Below, one piece after another: positions 43,901 through 52,277 of a stretch of DNA of 64,000 nt. The stretch's first letter is position 1. Every line of letters begins with the position of its first letter. The stretch covers positions 181,316 through 245,315 of the forward strand of contig NZ_CP107900.1 in assembly GCF_036013915.1 (NCBI RefSeq), in the 5' to 3' direction. Both the position numbers and the translations under genes were made by a program. The stretch is from Streptomyces sp. NBC_00464 (GTDB lineage Bacteria > Actinomycetota > Actinomycetes > Streptomycetales > Streptomycetaceae). The notes beneath the pieces are model-generated. The model saw only the letters and a list, made by a program, of their open reading frames with translations. It was not told the DNA's origin and did no database searches.

Positions 43901-44377
43901 GGCGAGGGTGAAGAGCAACCCCTTCACCCCTGCCCGCTTGGCGTGCTGGGAGTCGAGGATTCGTGAGGTGACACTGCTCGGATCAGCGGCCTCGCTGGCC
44001 GCGCCGCTCTTCGTCTTGCTCTTGCCCGCCACGCCACTCGTGGCACGCGCGAGCCCGATCGGCTGCCCCTGCGGCGAGGCGAACCGCTTCGCGCCCTTGG
44101 CACCCTGAGCCGGAAGCGCTGTGGTGACCTGGGTGGGCTGCGGCAGTTTGGCCCGAGGAGCCTTCTCCGGTACCCGGGAGCCCGTGTACTGTGCACGCGG
44201 CTTGACCTTGCCGGTCTTGCTGCCTGCGACGGGCTTCTCCGACGACGGCGCCCCCGGCAGATTGCTGGCTGCGACGGATACGGGCGCCGCTACACCCTGC
44301 AGCAGGGACGCGATGAGGACGCTGGATAGCGCGAGTGATGTTCTGCGGAGCAGCCGGGCCCCGGGGGTGGCTTTCAT
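37916..44377 (-). CDS. RHS-repeat polymorphic toxin with SCP1.201-type deaminase tip
   Basis: This is a giant secreted protein of about 2153 residues. ATG 44377 is preferred because it puts the signal peptide (RLLRRTSLALSSVLIASLLQ) at the N-terminus; GTG 44413 and ATG 44392 are alternatives. A long N-terminal region with the beta-propeller-like entry SWVGDGFDLSSGSIERRYKP precedes the YD/RHS repeats (YDALGRTTKVWAANRR, YDQLGRKDSATDPDQGTTTT). The conserved core end follows (LTHLGAREYDADLGRFISID, NNNPATFSDPTGLY). The variable tip ends in DAEQKFAAVMIRDDIKKAEI, INNPAGPCRQPLGCDAVLNR and ELTVHWPNARGGFNEW, the SCP1.201 (DddA-like) deaminase pattern with PC-x5-GC. The usual HxE is DAE here. The tip is lower in GC than the shell. 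Confidence 0.88.
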   Translation of the reverse strand: MKATPGARLLRRTSLALSSVLIASLLQGVAAPVSVAASNLPGAPSSEKPVAGSKTGKVKPRAQYTGSRVPEKAPRAKLPQPTQVTTALPAQGAKGAKRFASPQGQPIGLARATSGVAGKSKTKSGAASEAADPSSVTSRILDSQHAKRAGVKGLLFTLAPKVPASAGKGETPVDVSVDYSSFAQSFGGSYASRMHLVELPSCALTTPEQEKCRVAKPVAAVRDSAQQTLTASAVALQTVAPTVLAATATTEGDKGDYKATSLSPSSTWSTSLNSGDFNWSYDFQVPDVPGGMKPSVGLSYSSGAIDGRTGGTNNQGSWVGDGFDLSSGSIERRYKPCADDGVKNADGSKPGDLCWSYDNAFISFNGSGGELVPDGANAFRFKNDDGTKIVRLFDTKKENGDNDGEYWRLTTPDGTRYYFGYNHPPGWAAGKAATDSTWTVPVFGNNTDEKCHGATFAESWCQQAWRWNLDLVIDAHGNTMTYQYGKEQNSYGRNLKADDDTTYVRGGYLKNINYGLRSNDTYAKPLAQVIFDNAERCLPQTGVTCEEDTIDSKSSYWYDTPWDLNCKAASSCDSGRLSPSFWTRKRLTGIRTQVLKADGTPGKVDSWAFEHHWGKADVDYQLLLDSIQHTGESATPTIKLPKTTFTYTQLANRLDKTGDGYAPFIKDRLFTISDESGGKVSANYSEPTCNWSGLPTPETNTTRCFPQYIGGDSTDGANLQWFNKYVTTSVTKTDRTGKSPDQVTQYDYIGDAAWHYDDDDGLTKEKEKTWSQWRGYEHVRVRTGGQGGTGEMKTQQDSYFLRGMNGDRKDAAGGTKSVSVTPDADEGEAITDHEAVAGFGYKTMTFDKPGGKVLGKTISRPWYQQTAKKVRDWGTVTSNFTGISSSKTWTSLDAGAGTKWRTTATATKHDTVAGRVIEADDYGDDSTSIDNTCTRTTYAGDAATAILSMPVRVETVAKACDASVDRKKDVLSDVRSVYDGGAYGAVPTKGDVTAIATLKSHDGTKATYLEAGGTFDSYGRQLTVTDLTANVTVTDDGTPVRTARTDGRITTTAYTPATGFATQAKVTTPPAQASDATTAQTTTTDIDPARGLVAKQTDTNNNVTQYAYDALGRTTKVWAANRRNTSTPTAEFVYTVAEGKAVAVTTKSLNNTGGQITTYELFDGFLRSRQTQEPGPDGGSILTDTFYDERGLATRAFAPYYVTDAASTELFEPNNALSVETQMLVAYDGLNRAVQAQEMAGNGDEGQILSTTKTIYGGDRVTVIPPVGGTATTTLSDARGNTTELRQLHTRAATAAYDSTFYHYTPRNELDEVTDPAGNNWTYTYDQLGRKDSATDPDQGTTTTKYDDRGQVTFVQGSRTDVPGLAYVYDNLGRQTEVREKSATGTLRTKQVYDTVTGAKGQLAESTRYVNGQPYTSKITQYDELYRPTRTAVVIPAVEGALQGTYQTGTTFQTSGLIASFAYSAAGSLPGGSVNYTYDNATLRPETVYGEGMTSRVSSYSNTGKPLQFQMGLSGGSKITEVTNSYEPGTQRLATSRVDRTGQSGSDRYAVYAYDEAGNVRSVSDATTTGTDNQCFTYDYLGRLTEAWAQPVDTCVATPAADKTGGPAPYWQSFTYDKAGNRATQTQHDIAGDAAKDVKDTYSYPTPGSPHAHRLTSRTVTGPAGSSTDNYTYDASGNTITRPGQSLTWDVEGHLETVTKSGKTTSYLYDASGNRLIGRTPTETTLYLGNTEVTLPTGATKAKATRYFDLGGGQTAIRNDDGTFAFTIADHHGTGELAIQATDLAITQRRSLPFGGERGPAPATWPGTKGFVGGTNDTKTTGLTHLGAREYDADLGRFISIDPVLDVADPQQMNGYTYSNNNPATFSDPTGLYLDDGTGHSMNRTGKQRKDLGKPIGGTGPNGCYYTCHQSSSGTTPSPSPGAAPSPEPPTGPGITDLPLRLVQPVARVVYRLFKSALLMDPPEPQLMCTVDGRCDYLTPSDQVIPWTPGGPSRLLAGARAGEEAFSVTQTLKALKDAIKRNVYKAGGPTNGLGITSKGSIYSVQSGNKVLDKKLIDILNGRLQQLGITKGASTSARASDAEQKFAAVMIRDDIKKAEIYINNPAGPCRQPLGCDAVLNRVLGKRELTVHWPNARGGFNEWTYGNGKVGMGGR

Positions 44378-44464
44378 AAGTGGCGTGTCCATCGCTGTTG
44401 GGCGCCCGGCCACCTATGTGAGCCGAGCGCAGAAGATGAAGTGAAAATCCGCAAGAGCGCTGGT

Positions 44465-44508
44465 CGTATTGGGTGGGCGGGCCCGCGTGGGCCCGCCCAC
44501 CCGATACG
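44465..44508 (-). terminator. Very strong hairpin between LamG and RHS genes
   Basis: A 20-bp stem (44465-44484 with 44489-44508, one wobble pair) around the 4-base loop gcgt, immediately after the LamG gene stop. The core gggtgggcgggccc / gggcccgcccaccc is perfect. Confidence 0.88.
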
Positions 44509-44515
44509 AGAGACT

Positions 44516-47500
44516 TCAGAAGCGGTTACCGCTGGGAACCTCGGTCGGGATGTCGAAGAGGGTTCCGTTCAGCTGCTGGACCTGGCTGTCGTCCAGGGCA
44601 CCCTGGAACGCCCACACATCGTCCACCGAGCCAGCGAAGTAGCTGCCGGGCAGGTCTTCCTTCGCCCGGCCGATTTGCACGGACTTCGCAGCCTTGAAGC
44701 TGAGCGCGTCCTCTGCCAAGGACCCGGGGATCTCACAAGCAGGTTCGCCTGCCCCCTCGTCGCTGTCCGCACCACTGCAGACCGCGGTCTGGATCTGGCC
44801 GTTGACGTACAGGCGGAGCTCCTTGGCGAACCCGTCATACACCACTGCCAGGTGATTCCAGCTGGTGACATCGTTGAACGCGGTGTTGCTCACGGCAGTC
44901 ACCGTGGCCCCCGTGGTGCTGTCCTTGTCCGGAACGGACAACACCCAACTGCCGAGCCCCTCAGGATTCTTCGGATCAGGTTGGAAACGGACCTCGAACG
45001 AGCTGCGGTTTGTGCCCTCGGCACTCATCACGACCATGCTGTGGTCAGGCACTGCTGCCGCCTGAGCCCAAGCCGTCATGGTGAAGCTCACCCCCGTATC
45101 GACGGGCATCGTCGAGGTTGCCGCGTAAGCACTCTCACCATCGAGTTCCAGGCCGCTGTTGTCGATCTGCCCCGACCCCAGCCGCGCAGATCCGTACAGA
45201 CTCATGGGCCTGTTCTCCGGCGTCGCATCGGCCACCGTCGGCGGGAGGGTGCTCGTTGCCTCTTCGAACTGCCAGCGCCCCTCGATCACCGGGCTCTGAC
45301 GGAACATCTGCTGGACTTCTTCAGCAGAGACCGGCCGGTCGTACAGACGCACGTCATCGATCTGCCCGGGGAAGTACTCGATGAGCCTGCCGCCGTCGAC
45401 GCTCAGTGCTCCGACCTGGACGTTCCCACCAGCGTAGAAGGGCTCGGCCGGGGCAGCGACGCTGCCGGCCTTGGCACCGTTGACGTACAGAGTCAGCGTC
45501 TGCGCTACCTGGTCGTGGACCCCGACCAGGTGTACCCAGTCACCGGCGTAGGCCTTGGCCCCCTCCGGTTGAAGAGCAGCGATCTGGGAGGCGCCCACCG
45601 CATCGTCCGAGAACTGCTTGAAGCCCCATCGGTTGTAGGTGTTGGAGTAGTACAGCTCGTAGCCGGGCCGGTTGGTGCCCAACTGCGCCACGACTGTGGC
45701 CGCCCCGTCGGGAAGACGGTCGAGCTTTGCCCACGCCGATACGGTGAAGGGGCGCTGGGTGTCGGTGTGCGGGGCGGCGGTGCGGGCGTAGCCCGTCGTG
45801 CCATCCAGCTGCAGGGCGTGGCCGGCGAGGCCTGCGGCTCCGAGCTGGGCACCGCCGTTGAGCGCCAGTGGCTGGGTATCGGCGTGTCCGACCACCTCGG
45901 TCGTCTTTTTGGCCTCGGTCTCGTTTTCGGCCTTGGGCTGATATTCGGGCTCGTCCAGCGGGAAGACCGTACGGGCCGTTCGGCCGTTGCCTATGGGCTC
46001 GAGCCGGTACAGGTTTGCCACTTCCGCGGCGCTGATCGGCTTGTCGAAGATGCGCAGTTCATCGATGGTGCCGGGAAAGAACGACTTCAGGACGCCGTCG
46101 TACTTGCCGGCACCGATCTGCAGCCCGCGGCGTGCATCCCACGCCGTCGTGTACGGGGTGGAGCCGGCCAGCGTGCCATTGACATACAGAGACAGCGCCT
46201 TGTCCACGCCGCTGTAGATCCCGACAAGGTGCGTCCACTCACCAACGGCCACGCCGCCTGGGTCAGGTGCCATTGCTCTGATGATGGAAGCGTTCGGCGT
46301 GTCCGAGGAGAACTGATTGAAGACCCACCGCGTCTTTTCCGCGGAGTAGTAGAGCTCGAATCCTGGTGCATAGTTGCCGGGCTGCGCTGCGATGATCGCA
46401 GCGTTGTCGGGAATCTTGTCAAGTTTGACCCAGGCCGAGACGCTGAAGCCGTTCGCCGTGTTGATGGTCGGGATATCGGTTGCCGCATATCCGGTCGCGC
46501 CGTCGAGGTGGAGGGCGGTTCCCTTCTTGCCCTCCACCTCGGGGGTCGCCCCACCGTGGAGAGTGGCGACGCGGGCACCGGAGCTGCCTTCGGCCTGGCC
46601 TGCCGCGGCGTCGTCGTCCATCTCCCACATAGCCCTCTCGGGCTGGCCGGCACTTACCTTGAATTGGTACGTATAAGGAGCGCTGGCACGGCCCGATCCG
46701 TCGATCGCCTGGGCCATGATGAAGTTCACTCCCACCTTGGACGGCAGTAGTTTGATCGACTTTGCCGCCCCAGCTGATGTGGCCACTGTGTTCTTCGGGG
46801 ACGGGTCGGTATTGATGCCGTACCAGTACTTGGTGACATCAGAGTCCGAGCCCTTGAGCTGGAACGTTCCGTACTTGCCTACGCCGTCGAACCAGGGATC
46901 GTCTTCGCCACGTATTGACTCGGGATAGTCGGACGACGTGATGGTCGGAGTCGCAGGAGCTGCCGCGTCGTATGTGAAGTAGCAGCTGGTGGCGCTGCCT
47001 GCGTTGGACCAGGGTGAGTACTGCGCCCCGTCGTAGGTCCGCACATACCAGTTGATCTGTGTCCCGTCCTTGGGCAATACGGACGCAGGCAGGGAGATAT
47101 AGAACTGCGAGCCCGATGCTTTGAAAGTGGTCAGTGCGGGCTTCCACCGTGCGATGAGACCCTTACCGTCCTTAGTATCCCAGCCTGCCCGGAACTGAAC
47201 GGCAACCTTGTCACCGTCAGGGTCGGTGACACCATTGGCGTAGATCACTCCGAGAGTGCGCACCATCGGCGGCGACGCGCTCGGACTCTTGCACGCCCCG
47301 CCATACTGCATCGTCAACTGCGACATCTTGACCTGGGCCGGCGGCCGGTTGTACTTCACCCGCAGAAACGCCTTGTTTGAAAACCGCTTCCACGCGTACC
47401 CGTCCGACTCGCTTGCCGCACGTAGCCCGAACGTCATCGTCGACGACCCGGCGTTGGCGATCTCCTGGACCGCGGACTTCACATCGAACTCTGCATCCTT

Positions 47501-48844
47501 CGCTGAGCAACCGTCGTACCCGTACGCAAAAGACGAAGATTTCAGTTGCTTAATCCAGAAACCAGCCGCATTCTGTGAGTTCCATGTGGTCGCGGACGAT
47601 ATGTCTTTCGTGCGCCACAGCTCGACGCTCCGGGCGGAACAGGAAGCAGACCACGTGTTACGCACGACGAACTCTGCGGAAAGGATCGTCTTGCCCGCGA
47701 ACTTGGACGTGGGAATCCGGTACAAAAGCCGCTTAGTATCGTTCGGCTGGCAATAGGCCCAGTTGCAGTAACCCATCCCCGCAGTGGACTCGCCGTTGAA
47801 CTTCCACTGCGGGGACGACGCCCAGTACTTCGACGCCATCGTCCACCCCGAGGCCAGCGGCGTATCGAACTGGGGATCGATGAACACCGGATACGCCGTG
47901 TCCGCCCCACGAAGAACGTCCGAGTCCGGCGTCAGTACCAGCTCGTCACCCTCGGCCGGAACAGCCACCTCGACCTGGGCCAGCTTCCCTGACTCGGTCG
48001 CACCCGGCTCCTCGCCCGCAGCAGGCGAAGCCGCTGCCAATGCCCGCGACGCGGAACCACTCGCGGCCGCGCCCTCACCGGGAACACTCGAGTCCCACAT
48101 CATCGGCCTCGGCGCCTCGAAAACCGTCCCGCCGGCACCCTCGTCCACCGCCCGCACGCCACCCTCACTCGTGCGGACGACATCGAGCCCCTGCGCATCC
48201 AGCTTCAGCCGAACCTCCGAGAGCCGAGGATCGGCAGCCGCCTCCGCCGAGTTGACCACAAGCAACTGCGTGTAGCCGGTCTCCTGCGCCTCCATGCGCA
48301 GATCCACCCCAGGAAGCACATCCTGATACGTAGCGAGCGCACCACTGAGAACCGGCTTCGGCAGCACACCGGGCCAGGTCAGCGACAGCTCACGGCCAGC
48401 CTTCGTCATCCGCACCAACGGCGCATCGCCACCACCGGAGAACTCAAGCCCCACCGCAGCCGCCTTCGGCGCAACCGTTCCCTTCTCGGTCACTGCCAGG
48501 TCGGTGTCCACCGGCTTCCACCGACCATCCACCCGGGTCCGGACCGGCCGCAGATACTCACGCGCTTCCAAGCCGCCGTCAGTGGTCGCGAAGACATCAC
48601 TGGTCTCGCTGCGCATCGATGTCACCTCAACGGGGACGCCCGTTCGCCGGGCTTTCGCCTGGGCGGCTTCGACGCTCGCCTCGCCCGATGAGGTGGGCTC
48701 ACCCTCCTCCTGGAGCGCAGCGGCCTGGCCGGCAGGGGGAGGTGCTGCGAAAGCAGTGTCCGGCCCCAGACCAGCAATCACCGCCAGACCCAAGACACCC
48801 GTCAACACCCCAGTACTGCCGCGCGATCGGATACGCGCCCACAT
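44516..48844 (-). CDS. Giant secreted LamG/DNRLRE protein, partner of the RHS toxin
   Basis: The protein has 1442 residues. A signal peptide is visible (STGVLTGVLGLAVIAGLGPD, ending TAFA). A beta-rich N-terminal region includes a DNRLRE-like segment (WTMASKYWASSPQWKFNGES, CSARSVELWRTKDISSATTW). FN3-like linkers follow. Then come three concanavalin A-like LamG units (ATDIPTINTANGFSVSAWVK; QRPFTVSAWAKLDRLPDG; DTGVSFTMTAWAQAAAVPDH), each with a LYVNGTLAGS-type strand. In streptomycetes such proteins lie upstream of RHS toxins, and they may help deliver or anchor the toxin; this is inference from gene order. It has its own terminator. Confidence 0.85.
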   Translation of the reverse strand: MWARIRSRGSTGVLTGVLGLAVIAGLGPDTAFAAPPPAGQAAALQEEGEPTSSGEASVEAAQAKARRTGVPVEVTSMRSETSDVFATTDGGLEAREYLRPVRTRVDGRWKPVDTDLAVTEKGTVAPKAAAVGLEFSGGGDAPLVRMTKAGRELSLTWPGVLPKPVLSGALATYQDVLPGVDLRMEAQETGYTQLLVVNSAEAAADPRLSEVRLKLDAQGLDVVRTSEGGVRAVDEGAGGTVFEAPRPMMWDSSVPGEGAAASGSASRALAAASPAAGEEPGATESGKLAQVEVAVPAEGDELVLTPDSDVLRGADTAYPVFIDPQFDTPLASGWTMASKYWASSPQWKFNGESTAGMGYCNWAYCQPNDTKRLLYRIPTSKFAGKTILSAEFVVRNTWSASCSARSVELWRTKDISSATTWNSQNAAGFWIKQLKSSSFAYGYDGCSAKDAEFDVKSAVQEIANAGSSTMTFGLRAASESDGYAWKRFSNKAFLRVKYNRPPAQVKMSQLTMQYGGACKSPSASPPMVRTLGVIYANGVTDPDGDKVAVQFRAGWDTKDGKGLIARWKPALTTFKASGSQFYISLPASVLPKDGTQINWYVRTYDGAQYSPWSNAGSATSCYFTYDAAAPATPTITSSDYPESIRGEDDPWFDGVGKYGTFQLKGSDSDVTKYWYGINTDPSPKNTVATSAGAAKSIKLLPSKVGVNFIMAQAIDGSGRASAPYTYQFKVSAGQPERAMWEMDDDAAAGQAEGSSGARVATLHGGATPEVEGKKGTALHLDGATGYAATDIPTINTANGFSVSAWVKLDKIPDNAAIIAAQPGNYAPGFELYYSAEKTRWVFNQFSSDTPNASIIRAMAPDPGGVAVGEWTHLVGIYSGVDKALSLYVNGTLAGSTPYTTAWDARRGLQIGAGKYDGVLKSFFPGTIDELRIFDKPISAAEVANLYRLEPIGNGRTARTVFPLDEPEYQPKAENETEAKKTTEVVGHADTQPLALNGGAQLGAAGLAGHALQLDGTTGYARTAAPHTDTQRPFTVSAWAKLDRLPDGAATVVAQLGTNRPGYELYYSNTYNRWGFKQFSDDAVGASQIAALQPEGAKAYAGDWVHLVGVHDQVAQTLTLYVNGAKAGSVAAPAEPFYAGGNVQVGALSVDGGRLIEYFPGQIDDVRLYDRPVSAEEVQQMFRQSPVIEGRWQFEEATSTLPPTVADATPENRPMSLYGSARLGSGQIDNSGLELDGESAYAATSTMPVDTGVSFTMTAWAQAAAVPDHSMVVMSAEGTNRSSFEVRFQPDPKNPEGLGSWVLSVPDKDSTTGATVTAVSNTAFNDVTSWNHLAVVYDGFAKELRLYVNGQIQTAVCSGADSDEGAGEPACEIPGSLAEDALSFKAAKSVQIGRAKEDLPGSYFAGSVDDVWAFQGALDDSQVQQLNGTLFDIPTEVPSGNRF

Positions 48845-49064
48845 AGCCCCACCCTAGAAAAGTCACATTGTGAGAATTCCCTGAAGATGGGAACCAGGTG
48901 TGACCCTAGGCAGGGAAATCACAGACAGGCAGAGGAAGGATCTTGGGCGCACAACCCAAAACGCCCTTCTCGTCTGTGTTTCGCGTCACGGTTGTACATG
49001 GTTAGCCCTTTATTTAGTCAAATATTGTATGGGGCATCAGATTCCATTGGCTTCCTTCAGGCCT

Positions 49065-49525
49065 CGGCGTTCGTGACCACCCTCATGACTCAGATCACCC
49101 GCTTCCAGGGCACACCCGACAACGTTGCCGAAGCCGTCGCCGCCCGCGTGGCACGCTCCCGGTTCCTCTACGAGGGCGGCCACCGCTACGTCGTCCTCAT
49201 GGAGGAATCCGTCCTGCGCTTCCGCACCGCCGACCCTGAGGCGATGCGCGGGCAGCTGCGCCACCTCCTGGCGGTGATGCAGCTCGCTTTTGTTTCGTTG
49301 GGGATTATCCCGTTCACCGCGCAGCGCACCGTGTGGCCGCTCAAGGCGTTCTACGTCCATGACGGCACCATGGCCGTGGTGGAGACGCTGACAGCGGAGA
49401 TCAAGGTGACGCAGCCGCGCGAGCTCGCCGACTACGCGAAGGCGTTCGCCGGCCTCGCGGAGATGGCGGTCTACGGGGACACGGCCCGAGCGCTCATCCG
49501 GGCCGCGATCGACGCCTTGGAGTGA
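49065..49525 (+). pseudogene. XRE-DUF5753 regulator, C-terminal domain only
   Basis: The frame reads TRFQGTPDNVAEAVAARVAR, SRFLYEGGHRYVVLMEESVL, RGQLRHLLAVMQLAFVSLGI and ADYAKAFAGLAEMAVYGDTA. This is the DUF5753 sensor domain that follows an XRE helix-turn-helix in abundant streptomycete regulators. The HTH half is missing, and the upstream sequence (48845-49064) is unrelated and AT-richer, so this is a truncated gene. It is read towards the deoxyribosyltransferase-like gene. Confidence 0.8.
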
Positions 49526-49843
49526 ACTTCCGCAATTCTCCGCAACTTCGTTGAGTGCGCGGACCGTGCGTGCGTAGCGTCGACGGCACCGACGGACCAC
49601 CAGCCGGAGAGGCGGGGCCCCTTGCGCGCACACCCCGAGAGCACCGCCCCGGCCCTGGAGGGCCGCGGACTCCAGTCGCCTGCCTACGGCGTCCCCTCCC
49701 CAGCCCTGCTCGCCCGCGCGGACCGCGGCTTCGCCAGGTTCCTCGGTCAGCACGACGAGGACCAGAAGGACGGAGATGGCGGCGAGGACCCAGCGTTGAT
49801 CGCCGGCCACCCGCACCCGACGCTCCCGGCAGCGAGGACCGCC

Positions 49844-50240
49844 ATGCACACCAGCACACTCACGGTCCTGCACGACCCCGACGGACTGATCGAAGCAGAG
49901 CTCCCCCAGACCGCGCACCATACGAGTGCCTCATCAAAGCCGTCCTCGCGTGGGCCGGCTCGGACACACTCACGACCGCGAATACGAGCAGATCGCCTCC
50001 AGCTGACCGGTCACGCCCGCGCGTCGCCTCCGACGTCCGCCGCCGCGCCGACCAGCTCCCGATGGACAGCGGACCCAAGGCGCTCGCCGACGTCATCCTG
50101 CGCGAGACGGAAGACCAGCTTTTCGTAAAACTGGAGGGCAACGTGCGCTGCGTCCAGAACCGCGCCCGGATGGTGCGCGCCCTCTACGAACGCCTCGACC
50201 GCCTCACGGAGACCACGCCACCAGGAGGATCCAGTGCCCT
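49844..50240 (+). pseudogene. Frameshifted small gene
   Basis: Coding-like pieces lie in several frames: MHTSTLTVLHDPDGLIEAEL (49844), YECLIKAVLAWAGSDTLTTA (about 49920), EYEQIASS then LTGHARA (about 49982-50030), and VASDVRRRADQLPMDSGPKA with NRARMVRALYERLDRL (50026-50210). They join into one plausible small helical protein of the kind often found beside XRE regulators, but at least three frameshifts separate them. I did not identify the family with certainty. Confidence 0.5.
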
Positions 50241-50623
50241 ACCCGCAACTGCTCACCCCCGAGGAGAAGCTCGCCGACGCGAAGAGGCTGTTGAGCCTCC
50301 CGCGTATCGTCGTGATCTGCGGCTCCACCCGCTTCATGACCGAGATGACCGAGGCCGATCTGCGGGAAACCAAAGCCGGAAAGGTCGTCGTCAAACCAGG
50401 CTGTGACATGAAGTCGCCGCACGAACTCTGGTCCGACCCTGTCGAGGCCGAGGCGCTGAAGGTTCGACTCGACGATCTGCACCGAGCGAAGATCCGGCTC
50501 GCTGATGAGGTGCTCGTAGTCGGCGACTACATCGGAGACAGCACCCGAGCCGAAATCGCCTACGCCCGGTCGCTGGGCAAACCCGTGCGGTTCACACACC
50601 CCGAAGTCGACCCTGAAGCCTGA
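50234..50623 (+). CDS. Nucleoside 2-deoxyribosyltransferase-like protein
   Basis: The protein has 129 residues from GTG 50234, with aggagg six bases upstream. The Rossmann-like fold starts with RIVVICGSTRF (about 24-34) and ends with RLADEVLVVGDYIGDSTRAE and IAYARSLGKPVRF. This is the pattern of small nucleoside 2-deoxyribosyltransferase-like proteins common in actinobacteria and their phages, and related in fold to TIR and Toll-like NAD hydrolases. It could process nucleotides; whether it acts in defence is unknown. Confidence 0.75.
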   Translation: MPYPQLLTPEEKLADAKRLLSLPRIVVICGSTRFMTEMTEADLRETKAGKVVVKPGCDMKSPHELWSDPVEAEALKVRLDDLHRAKIRLADEVLVVGDYIGDSTRAEIAYARSLGKPVRFTHPEVDPEA

Positions 50624-50747
50624 CCGCCCGCTGCCACCTCGACAACCAGGGCCGGCAGCCCGCCGCCTGACCGTCTCGCGGTGGCTTGACCGCCGCCCAC
50701 CCCAGGCCGCACATGTGTGAGTGGCCCGGCAGAGAAACGGTCGGATG

Positions 50748-52172
50748 TCAGAGCATGGTGAGCTGCTCATGCTCGGGCATGTCGAAGTGCGTGATCCGTC
50801 CTTCGTGCCCCATCTCCTGCAGCTCCCTGGCTTCCTGGGCGCTGCGGACCAGGGCGTGTTCTTCCCTCGTCCGGGACGAGGTTGCCAGCAGGGAGGGGCA
50901 TGGGCGCACGATTCCGTACAGGGAACGGCGTCGTCTGTCCTGCGTGTACAGCGGTACTCCGCAGGCGTACACCGGGTCCATCAGCAGCTTCTCGGGGATC
51001 TGCACCCACAGCTTCTCCTCGCGCCGGGCCCGCTCGGCCACCGCTGCGAACAACTCCGCGATCTGCTGCTTCGACAGCCTGGCCCACCACGCGTTCGCCG
51101 CCTCCACAGCCTGACGCTCCCGCTCCTCCCGCTCGGCCTGCTCCCGAGCGAGACGCTGCGCCTCCGCGGCCTTCTCCTGGGCACGACGGGCTTCCTCCTC
51201 GGCCCACCGTCGGCGCCACGCCTCCATACGGATACGGGACTCTTCCTCCTGCTGCTTATTCCGTCGAGCGGTTTCCTCCGCCTTCCGGATCCGTTCCTTC
51301 TCCTCCAGCTCCTTCCGCTGGCGTTCGGCGGCCTCCTCCCGCAGGCGCTGGCGCTCCTCGCGTTCCTCTTTTGCCGCTTCCTGGCCCTGCCGCATCAGCT
51401 CGTGCCGCGTCTGGCCGTCGGCCGACTGCAGGGATGTCCACCACCGGCCCCGACGGAACCGCAGCCGCTCGCCGTCGACCACACGAGGCACCTTGCGGTA
51501 GCGCGGATAGCTCTCCACGGACACGAGTTGCCCTTGGAGCACCCAGCGGACGAACTGCTGCAGCTGCTCTTCGCGGAAGACCCAGCTGCCGGCGGCGTAG
51601 TCGAACCCGGCGACACCGTCGTCCACCACCCAGACCTGTCCCCGGTCCTCCGGCGCGCGTACCCGTACCGCGGGCACTGCGCTGATCCACTGCGGCGGCT
51701 TCTTGTTCGGGGACACCCAGCACACCAGGATCCCCTCGGCCCGGTAGCGCTCGGTGCGCTCGTGGATGTCGTCGATGGTGATGGGGGACAGCTGGGCCTC
51801 CCAGGCCATGCGCTGGATTCCATCAGTGGAGGTGGCCATGACGTCCGCGCGCCACGAGCCGTCCGCGGCCGGCACTTCTAGTTCGGCGAACCATCCGGCG
51901 TCCCGGATCGCGGTCGCCATCTCCAGCTTGAGCATGTGGTGCTCCCGCGACTCGTTCGACAACTCGCAGGAAGGCGGCCGGCCAGGGTCGTGGGCGAAGA
52001 ACCGGAACCCGTAGCGGGAGACCTTGGCGTGCAGGCCCCATTCACACTCCGGGCAGGTAAGCGGCGGGCGGGGTCGGACTTTGTGGACCTGGGACCAGTC
52101 CAGCTTGTGGCCCAGGTCGGCCAGGGTGGCATCGAGGCGGCCGTGGTCGGCATGCAGCGCGGTGAAAGGCAT
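50748..52172 (-). CDS. CoiA-like PD-(D/E)XK nuclease protein, paralogue 1
   Basis: The protein has 474 residues. ATG 52172 is preferred over 52181 because agg-agatgcg lies at proper spacing and the arrangement matches paralogue 2. The N-terminal zinc-like region has LTCPECEWGLHAK. A CoiA-type nuclease core follows: SREHHMLKLEMATAIRDAGW (Glu), DGSWRADVMATS (Asp of RADV), RMAWEAQLSPITIDDIHERT (E-x-Q). It continues with VCWVSPNKKPPQW. A long coiled coil (about 270-370, rich in ERQRLREEAAERQRKELEEK) leads to a C-terminal domain. CoiA family members are linked to competence; here a nuclease role in defence or DNA processing is only inferred. Confidence 0.78.
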   Translation of the reverse strand: MPFTALHADHGRLDATLADLGHKLDWSQVHKVRPRPPLTCPECEWGLHAKVSRYGFRFFAHDPGRPPSCELSNESREHHMLKLEMATAIRDAGWFAELEVPAADGSWRADVMATSTDGIQRMAWEAQLSPITIDDIHERTERYRAEGILVCWVSPNKKPPQWISAVPAVRVRAPEDRGQVWVVDDGVAGFDYAAGSWVFREEQLQQFVRWVLQGQLVSVESYPRYRKVPRVVDGERLRFRRGRWWTSLQSADGQTRHELMRQGQEAAKEEREERQRLREEAAERQRKELEEKERIRKAEETARRNKQQEEESRIRMEAWRRRWAEEEARRAQEKAAEAQRLAREQAEREERERQAVEAANAWWARLSKQQIAELFAAVAERARREEKLWVQIPEKLLMDPVYACGVPLYTQDRRRRSLYGIVRPCPSLLATSSRTREEHALVRSAQEARELQEMGHEGRITHFDMPEHEQLTML

Positions 52173-52211
52173 GAATCGCATCTCCTGGCGCCGGCGTAAT
52201 TCGCGACGTAT

Positions 52212-52246
52212 CTGACGGGACAGGGAATACCAGGTGCCACTGACAA
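52212..52246 (-). promoter_or_regulatory. Conserved upstream block of coiA-like gene 1
   Basis: These 35 bp are 29/35 identical to 53779-53813 upstream of the second paralogue and lie at nearly the same distance (40 versus 44 bases) from the start codon. The block contains repeated ctgac(a) ends. It is probably a shared promoter or operator. Confidence 0.6.
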
Positions 52247-52277
52247 CCGGCCCACGGTGCAGGACCGGCCCGCGTCC

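Noticed and set aside
44441..46750. 769-codon open frame on the plus strand
   Set aside because: Shadow of the LamG gene, and it runs through the terminator hairpin.
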